From NCBI GenBank assembly GCA_037501455.1, contig CM074858.1, positions 96,754,001 to 96,818,000 on the forward strand: a stretch of DNA of 64,000 bases, read 5' to 3'. Made by a program: the position numbers and the translations under genes. Positions 57,327-64,000 of the stretch are shown piece by piece (position 1 is the stretch's first letter; each line of letters opens with the position of its first letter). The DNA comes from Lantana camara. Its lineage: Eukaryota > Streptophyta > Magnoliopsida > Lamiales > Verbenaceae. The notes beneath the pieces were generated by a model that was given only the letters and a program-made list of their open reading frames with translations, had not been told where the DNA came from and did no database searches.

Positions 57327-57651
57327 GGGATGGGAGTTGGTACGGTTTCTGGCAAAAATTCAAAATTGTAATCATTTCCCGCCTAGGAAACCGTCCACTT
57401 TATGGAACCGTCACGTACTTCCCAAGACGCACGCGCCCCACGCGCATCAGCATTTAATGCTTAGACGCTCCAAATGGTCAGAAGAAAGGACTGCAATTAA
57501 TGCTTGGACGTTACAAGCGGTCAGACGAAAGGACCGCATTAATGGCGTGATCAGAAGGATAATTGCTCAACACACAAAGCTTTATACGAGCGACACGCAC
57601 GATGGATTGCATTGGATAAAATTCTACAGCCCTTATCACTAAGGGCTACAG

Positions 57652-57666
57652 AATTGGGGGGCAAAA
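57652..57666 (+). other. Polypurine tract of the gypsy element
   Basis: A purine-rich run, TTGGGGGGCAAAA, directly before the 3' LTR at 57667: the expected primer for plus-strand DNA synthesis, of the kind usual in Tat elements. Confidence 0.85.
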
Positions 57667-58485
57667 TGATGAGGTCAAAATGCGCTCGTCCCACGTTTGG
57701 ACACGTGGCACTTAAAAGACAGCGACACCTGTCCTGCGATCACGACAATCGTACACGAGCGTCGAAACCCTCGAAGTGCCAGTATCCTCCCAGAACGCGT
57801 GCTGTCTCTATCGCCTCTACACGTGATCATTGTTACCGCTCTTCCACGAGCGTCATTCACAATGCATGGTTAACAATCAAGGGAAGCCCTCTTCGAGCAC
57901 TACATTCCCTCAGAGGGGCTTCCGCTCTGATTCGTTACATAAGCCCTGGCCCTCATCCCCTAGCGGATTCCTTGGCCGCCAAGGCTTTAGTTGACAACGA
58001 GCGTGATCTCCAGCCCTCGTTACCAACTCCCCAAACGGCACTCTGACACATCGTACATGCCCGCGCACCTGCCACTGTTATCAACACCATCTTTCACCAG
58101 CTTTTGCAGAGAATATTCCTCCTAGGTTTCTCTCGCAACGCCACGTGTTAGGGCAACATTCGGCCAGGACCACATAGCGCAAATGACTAAAGGGTCCCTG
58201 ACCCTCAACTATAAATAGGCATGGTCATCTTCTCCACTGTAAGCTCTTTCCATTACAGTCACTTCATACTTAACACTTTCTCTTTCAGATCTTCATCTGA
58301 CTTGAGCGTCGGAGAGCCAAACTGGGAATCACCCCCAGTTTCCCCAGCTTGGCCTTCTAACTTTGTCTGTGTGTTTGTCCTAGCAGGTAGAACCCCCATC
58401 TTTTCCGGCGAACCTCAACTGGCTTTCCCCTCCTAAACAAATTCTAAAGTGATCGGACTCTGTAACCCATATTCAGAACCCATCA
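57667..58485 (+). repeat. 3' LTR of the gypsy element
   Basis: The 819-bp partner of 34022-34840 with the same termini, followed by the target copy TAATT. See the 5' LTR for divergence. Confidence 0.95.
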
Positions 58486-59400
58486 TAATTAATCTTTTTA
58501 TATCTATATAAAACTCTAAGTTTTTTTTTTCTTTTATCTACGGATAATCTTAAAATTTTAATTAAAAGTTTGATAATTTTTTTTTTCTCTTTTCTTAATT
58601 CTTATGAATTTACTTATTTTAAAATCTTTTCATTTTATTTTTTTTCTTTATCTATTTTTCGACATGCATTTTATTTATTAGACATATGTATCTTATATAA
58701 TTTTAAATTATTATTTATATTAATATTAAATTACTGAAAATAATTAAAAAAAAATTAGGGGTAAATTAGTAACTTAATAAAAATTAAAAGTGATTCTCAA
58801 CTTTTCTCTGCAAATACTCAACTGATTATTTTTCTACTTTTCGCTTTTTTTTCCAAACACTCACTGCTTTTACTACTGCAAATTTCAACAACTTTCCCTT
58901 CTGCTTTTACTTCTGATTATGCAGAAGAGTTTGCAAACACCCCCTTAGTGACTTATGCTGGTTTTTATTATGTTATGGAAATGAGAGCTTGAAGCATGCT
59001 ACGGTTTGGCCAACTTGTGCATGATTTTAATTCACATGTTAATTGAAAGATTGTGTGTGAATTGATAAATATTTTCATAAGACTTAGACTCTATGTTTAA
59101 AGAGATTTAGCCTAAGTTTGAACAATTTGTGATTAGTTAACCACGTCGAGTCGTTAGATAATTAATTATCTTAACCTTGTGCTTTTGGTCTAATTGAATT
59201 GCTATCGATCACAAGAGCGATAATAAAATTGATTAGACATGAGTGTTAGATCTTGAGAGGAGCTAGTATATATTTAAGTGGTTAGAACTGTGAAAGGCGA
59301 GTAATTTGTGAAACATGAATCGAGCATGAAACTTGCATGAACATCATCCCTGCCCCCTTTGATTATTGAGTCCCTTTTCATCTACTTGCCCTAGTTAAGT

Positions 59401-60907
59401 ATTTGTTTATTTAATTATTTGGGATAAATATTTGTACCATCTTGAACTATCAGTGTTTTTTGACTTTGCAACCTAAATTAAAAAATATTTACGTTTGCAA
59501 CTTCATTTATTGTTATTTAATAAAGTGCAACCCGATTCCTCTCATCATGTGACACATGTTCTCCTCTAGTGGCATACCCTAATTAACGTATTAAAAATGG
59601 GATAAGCCACGTAATTTGAAATCTTTAATCCAAAATGAAAACATTAAATGCCTAAAAATTTACCTCATTTTGATTTTTTTTTCCTCAACATTTTCAAGAA
59701 CATCTTCAGCGTCATTAGCCAAAAAAAAAAACTTCTACATCGCCATAATTGTTTTCTTTAAGTTCAACATCTACGTTCCATGCATCCTCATTTGTAGATT
59801 CACGAATATTCTTACAATCATTTTGCACATCTTCAACAACTTCAATTTGAGGAATTGGCTCAATTTGCTCTTCTTCAGGGTTTGCATTAGTGACTTAAGC
59901 CACTTCTTTACCCTGCATTTTATCAATAATCTTTTACAAATACTTCAATTGCTAGTCCAATATTCTCAACTTTTATATTGATTAACTTTTCAATAGTTTT
60001 AAATATTTTTTTAAAGATCCTAATCAGATTATAAGTTGAATGTCAACACATCATCAATATCGATCAGTTCGTAAGTGAATTCAAGAATGCTCTTCTTCAA
60101 TACAAGAAGATGTCGAAAAGCTACCTTAGTAATGTCAGTTTTCAAACTTTCTAATATGTAATGCTCGAGGATTAAATTTCTTAATCAATTTCTTTCATGT
60201 TCATATTGAACAAATAATATTGCTAGTTTTGTGCTTGGGCTACTTCATGACACCTATCCTAATGAAACAAAAAATGAATAAATTAGTCATTTAAATATCG
60301 TTACGAAAATTAGTTATCGTACTAACAGAAGATTTGTAAACCGATAATTAGTTAATTTGTATAGAAAAAAAAAATTAGAGTCGTTTATTACCAAATAATA
60401 TGCATGAAAAAAGGCTTCAGATCCACTAACCCACTCCAAAGCATCCAATTTGTAACTTTAAATACAAATTTGAAACTTTACAAAAGATTATTTTATTCTC
60501 TGACCAATAATTGCTATCTCATTTAATAATGCAAACTAAGGTTTCAGCCCAAGAACAGTTCGACGGAATTCAAATTCAACAGAAATAAATCAAACTTCTA
60601 AGAAATTTTGAAATAGGGAAGAAACAAATATCCTATCTTTTGATCCTTGGTTGAAGATAAATAAATCAAACTTCTAAGAAATTATCTCAAAGTGGCATGA
60701 AACTCAGATAGAAAATATTGTTACTCAAATAGAAAGTATTCATACTCAAATTGATATGAATCTGGTATTTTACTTCTCATCAGATGGAAGAAAAGAAAAT
60801 TACACGATTCTTTACCTATTGCTCCAATTCTTTCGACTATCACAAACTTCAATTCCTTATAATTATTAGATCACAATAGTTACTCAGATTAATTCACGCA
60901 AGAAGTA
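59401..60907. other. AT-rich DNA, no gene seen
   Basis: The end of the Athila-like LTR may lie in the first part. The 121-codon frame at 59616-59981 is Phe/Ile-rich with no recognisable motif. Nothing else supported. Confidence 0.4.
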
Positions 60908-61285
60908 TGAAAGCACAGAATTTGAAAAACTCTCTGAAAAGATCAAAGAGTAAAGCGTAACACAGCTGAAGAAGAAAGGAATTAGGGATTCAATCTAATT
61001 TTTCTTATTGCAGAAAGTAAAAGTAAAGTACAAGATACAACTCAGTCAATAAAGATACACGCGTCTAACAGTCATATGCGGAGCGTACAAAAGACAACAA
61101 ATAAAACACGACTCTAGACTAGTAAATAGACTAGTAAAAGTAATCCAACAACCCCCCTCAAGTTGGAGCTTCATTGAACAACAAGCCCAACTTGCACAAA
61201 ATGGGATGAAATAAAGGCCCTCCTAATCCTTGGTAAAGACATCTGCTAGCTGTTGCATAGAGGACACATGCTTGGGTAAGATGAA
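60908..61285 (-). mobile_element. 3' end of a separate Copia element (RNase H tail, PPT, short LTR)
   Basis: On the minus strand 61285-61155 encodes the very end of a Copia polyprotein: HVSSMQQLADVFTK in one frame and GLGGPLFHPILCKLGL in the next, so frameshifted. Then comes the purine tract TTGAGGGGGG and an LTR starting TGTTGGATTAC at 61150. The LTR probably ends at CTTTCA (about 60908), so it is only about 240 bp. The rest of the element is cut off at 61286 by another insertion. Confidence 0.7.
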
Positions 61286-62220
61286 TGTAGCGCCCGGAGT
61301 GGTGAGCCACCACATCCCCCGTACCTAGCCCCAAACCCACATATGAAATAGAAATCCATACATGAGTCCAAGACTAAGCGAACGGGAACCTACACACACT
61401 CGCTAAGCCAGGACTCGAGCGCACAAAAACGGTAAGAAAGCGGAAGCATATAACAAAATCCAAGAAGATAAATCCACAAAAACGGGTTCAACTATCCCTA
61501 AAAGCCTGTTCCGAAAAATATAAACATAAATAGAGTTCAAATATACATACATAATCCCATTATCAAATTTAAATCATATACAAAAGTGTAACCAAAAGCG
61601 AATGAAAAGGCAACTCGAGCTAGGAGACTAGGACTCGACCGACCCACGACTCCGCCTAGCACGAACTACAAATTGCAACTGGAAAGTTGAAAGGAGAGGG
61701 TCAGTCCACCGACTGAGTGAGGGGGCTAACGCACTCCCACACACGTATACATATAGAGCAAAGCATTTAATAAACAAAAGATTATGAACCAGGGATAAGG
61801 TTTTGCATAATAAAGTCATTTTCGAAACAAACTTAAAATTATACTTAAAAAAACATAACAGACGTAACATATCAGTATTATAACATAAGGGAAAGCTCCT
61901 ATCCCGTTTCATAATCAACATATCATAACCGATTCTTATACCCGGAGGTACGGGTCTTACACAATCTCCCCAATTCTTAACATAAAAGCAAAACGGAAAG
62001 CATAAATCATAAGCAATCCATCCCCAACATCCATGTAGTTCGGGAGCAAACCCTCACTACACATTACCATCACCAAAAACACATGGGGTAGCTAATCCAC
62101 GTTGTGCCTTCCCCGGTTATCCACCGAGGGCTCAAAGCACCACGTCTCCTCAACCTCCACGAGTCGCACGTGAGTACTTCAAATGAGAGCGTGCACAGGG
62201 GTCATAACCGGCGACCCCAT
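61286..62220 (-). mobile_element. Fragment of a TGTAACGCCC-type gypsy LTR
   Basis: Starts TGTAGCGCCCGG on the plus strand. It is homologous to the reverse complement of the end of the solo LTR at 17744-20746 (ACATCCCCC, ATGAAATNGNAATNTCCATAC, CACTCGCTANGC in order) and has the GTGCTAGGCGGAGTCGTG block near 61650. It is therefore the 3' part of a minus-oriented LTR, interrupted at 62221. Frames here are not genes. Confidence 0.65.
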
Positions 62221-62611
62221 TGTTAGAAATAGTGCCCTAAAAGCCGACTGTATATCTGCTTTGTACTTTTCCTTATTGTAATCACAGACAATCTTTGAAT
62301 AAAATAACGAATTGAGGCAACACTTCTTTATATGCTCTTGTCTGGTATGCGTTTACTTTAGCTGTGCATGTATGAGAACTCCCCTAATCCTGATGACTTT
62401 AGGACTCTACCATTTAGGTGAAATGGTTCATGGAACGAGCCCTATTTCACATAAGTCATGATTAGTAAAATACTCCAAGCCGATGAGTCCTACAGACAGT
62501 GGGAGTGTCAACCTGACTCCTCTAAGGCTTGCTTGTGGGATCACGCCCTTAAGAAGGACTACCTTGTTCATGGAGGTGCAAAGTGTATAGTTGATACGTG
62601 CGTGATACATG
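62221..62611 (+). mobile_element. 5' part of an LTR of the 40475-50584 Copia family
   Basis: TGTTAGAAATAGTGCCCTAA onward matches the reverse complement of 42415-42025 almost base for base, in plus orientation. It is cut at 62611, after GATACATG, by a further LTR; the rest should lie beyond the window. Confidence 0.9.
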
Positions 62612-64000
62612 TGTTGGGAATAGTGCCCTGAAAATTCAATTTATTGAATTAATAAAACTGAATTTACAACAAGTTATGAGTATTTCACATATTAATAATT
62701 AATGACGTGTGGTGGTATTCTCATATGAAATGTGTTTCATAGGAAAAGACTTTGAATACCGAAATCACGTGTCATTAAAGTTCTAGTCAGTAAGATAAGA
62801 ATATGTTCTTATCAAGACTATAACGTGGTTATATAAGATGATTAGTCTTTCGTCATAGGGAATGGTGATTCCAATTATAACACGTTGATGATTTTCAATA
62901 GGATTGGAAACATCGAACTGGACCACTGAGATTATTCATTTTATACTGCTATCTAAAATGAAAAAAAAATCTCAGGAAGCATTGTACTCTTAATCCTGAT
63001 AATATTTCGGCTTTAGGCATGTAGTGTTAGTCACTGTAACATACTCGAAGTGAGGTCTCGGTAACGGGTGGCCAAAATACTTTGTATGATTCGGTGACAG
63101 CATGAAATGTGCTAAAGAGTTATATTGATCGAGGAATCTGTGGCCTTGCTGGAAGGTAAGAGATATCCTTGAAATAGATTTGTAAAAGTTTGAATTAAGA
63201 CTTTGGCCAAAGCACTTCGCGTGATAACGTCACCGAAGTTGTATGTTGAATGTGTTTCACATACAGAGAATTTGAACTTAAGGCGAATCAATAAATTTCA
63301 AATTGGAGATGAAAAATAAATGATAGTAGTTGTAATTTATTTTTCATGGATATCTACACGGAGGAGTAAAATGTGAAATTATTCTAGATCGAGAAATTCG
63401 TGAATAATTTAATTAATTTTAGAGTTCAACAATATTTATTTAGTGGAATTAAATATTGTTAAACGGTAATTAATTATTATCATGGGATGATAATATATTA
63501 ATCCGTTTGGAGCTAAAATTAATTAGTCCTGCAGGTCCCCCTGCAAGCCCCAAATTGAAAACCCAAAGAGAAAATATTAAAAGGAGAAAGAGAAATGAAT
63601 TTTTAAAGTGTTTGAAAATAAGCCAAGTGATTTATTTTAAGAAAATAAATCAAATTCCAAAGAGTTGGAAATGCCCGGAATTTTATTTTGGAGAAAATAA
63701 AATTTTCATCGAAAAAAAAAAAAAAAAAATATTTCGGTGATGACGTGGCAGCTGACGTGTCAGTCCACGTGGCATGCCACGTCAGCAAGTGTGTCCAGGT
63801 GGCGCTGACTGGGCAGCCGCGTGGCACGCCACGTGTGCGACACGTGGATGGCCCAGATCACGCCACGTCAACATGAGTAACGGCCCATATTCGATCTGGA
63901 TCGGGTCGGTCAAACGGGTTAGGACCGGGTCAACGGGTCGGATCTCGGATATGGTCGGACCGGGTCCGGTTCCGGGTCGGACCAGACCCGGACACGTGGC
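62612..64000 (+). mobile_element. Start of another Copia-type LTR, running off the window
   Basis: Begins TGTTGGGAATAGTGCCCTG, sharing the TGTTNGGAATAGTGCCCT start with the neighbouring Copia LTR but then unrelated. It is inserted in that LTR after ACATG (62607-62611), the likely target; the second copy would be outside. No TATA box or LTR end is clear in the window. The frames at 63507-63876 are low-complexity or GC-rich chance frames. Confidence 0.7.
63741..63870 (+). promoter_or_regulatory. Array of seven ACGT-core sites in the right-edge LTR
   Basis: TGACGTGG, TGACGTGT, CCACGTGG, CCACGTCA, CCACGTGT, ACACGTGG and CCACGTCA in about 130 bp, with an eighth near 63993. These are G-box and C-box/TGACG-type cores for bZIP factors. 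The block also has several inverted pairs (CACGTGGCATGCCACGTC). Confidence 0.7.

Larger units (their letters stand above)
34022..58485 (+). mobile_element. Complete but defective Tat/Retand-like Ty3-gypsy retrotransposon, TSD TAATT
   Basis: Two 819-bp LTRs (34022-34840, 57667-58485) in direct orientation, a tRNA-Asp-like primer site, gag, pol, a tandem-repeat spacer, an antisense gene, a polypurine tract, and TAATT at 34017-34021 and 58486-58490. Pol order is PR-RT-RH-aRH-INT with a second, archaeal-type RNase H, which is diagnostic of the Tat clade. The antisense ORF before the 3' LTR points to the Retand/Grande side of that clade. Removing two later Copia-family insertions (with one target copy each) leaves about 12.4 kb. 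Gag and pol carry stops and a frameshift, so it is not autonomous now. Confidence 0.92.
33843..58944. mobile_element. Tourist/PIF-Harbinger-like MITE, TSD TTA, split by the gypsy element
   Basis: The left end GGGAGTGTTTGCAAACTCT and the right end AGAGTTTGCAAACACCCCC form a 19-bp terminal inverted repeat with one mismatch. TTA lies on both sides (33840-33842, 58945-58947). Without the gypsy insertion it is about 633 bp (33843-34021 plus 58491-58944), AT-rich and non-coding. A 3-bp TTA duplication and a GGG...TGTTTG terminus fit PIF/Harbinger MITEs. Confidence 0.75.
33043..59400 (+). mobile_element. Athila-like 3' LTR, split by the nested elements
   Basis: Begins TGTCAAATTGATTC after the polypurine tract. 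The piece 33043-33842 continues at 58945 (TTAGTGACTTATGCTGG) after removal of the MITE-gypsy-Copia stack. The right piece has the GAATCGAGCATGAAACTTGC region also seen, diverged, in the solo LTR at 10487. The end near 59400 is a guess. Sequence between 33843 and 58944 is not part of it. Confidence 0.55.

Overview
This is nuclear DNA of a flowering plant, most likely a eudicot. It is AT-rich, has GT-AG introns, carries a secreted GH18 chitinase-like gene and fragments of receptor-like-protein (RLP) and PI4-kinase genes, and most of it is plant-type LTR retrotransposons and MITEs. Only one cellular gene looks complete (the chitinase, 12661-16534). A second gene is cut by the left edge (plastid-targeted-looking first exon, 376-672, minus strand).

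Left part (1-27 kb): the partial gene; several decayed LTRs of one Tat/Retand-like Ty3-gypsy family (1532-2582, 2583-3420, 4840-5470, 10290-12335, 13561-14088); an Athila-like solo LTR with target duplication CACGT (10487-11925); and the chitinase gene, whose first intron holds a Mutator-like element with a 10-bp duplication that itself holds a solo LTR. Next come an RLP fragment (16998-17530), a 3.0-kb solo LTR with duplication TCCGT (17744-20746), a related LTR in opposite orientation (to 23766), and a broken PI4-kinase-beta fragment (24829-26627) with a perfect-duplication foldback MITE in its intron.

Middle (27-30.6 kb): a large inverted duplication of an RLP pseudogene, two arms of about 1.7 kb around a 150-bp spacer.

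Right part (30.6-59.4 kb): one deep nest. An Athila-like 3' end and LTR is interrupted by a Tourist/Harbinger-like MITE (TSD TTA). The MITE is interrupted by a Tat/Retand-like gypsy element (34022-58485, TSD TAATT, 819-bp LTRs). That element is interrupted in its integrase by a full-length Copia element on the minus strand (40475-50584, TSD AATGG, 1941-bp LTRs that look identical, one open 1298-residue polyprotein) and, 192 bp further on, by an older solo LTR of the same Copia family (50782-52702). The gypsy element has gag and pol broken by stops. It also has a three-exon gene on the opposite strand between pol and the 3' LTR, with its own TATA box.

Right edge (60.9-64 kb): another nest. A Copia 3' end is cut by a gypsy LTR fragment, which is cut by a Copia LTR of the family above, which is cut by another Copia LTR running off the window.

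Coordinates of decayed repeats are approximate unless a target duplication is given. Lineage names come from domain order and hallmark motifs, not from a database search.
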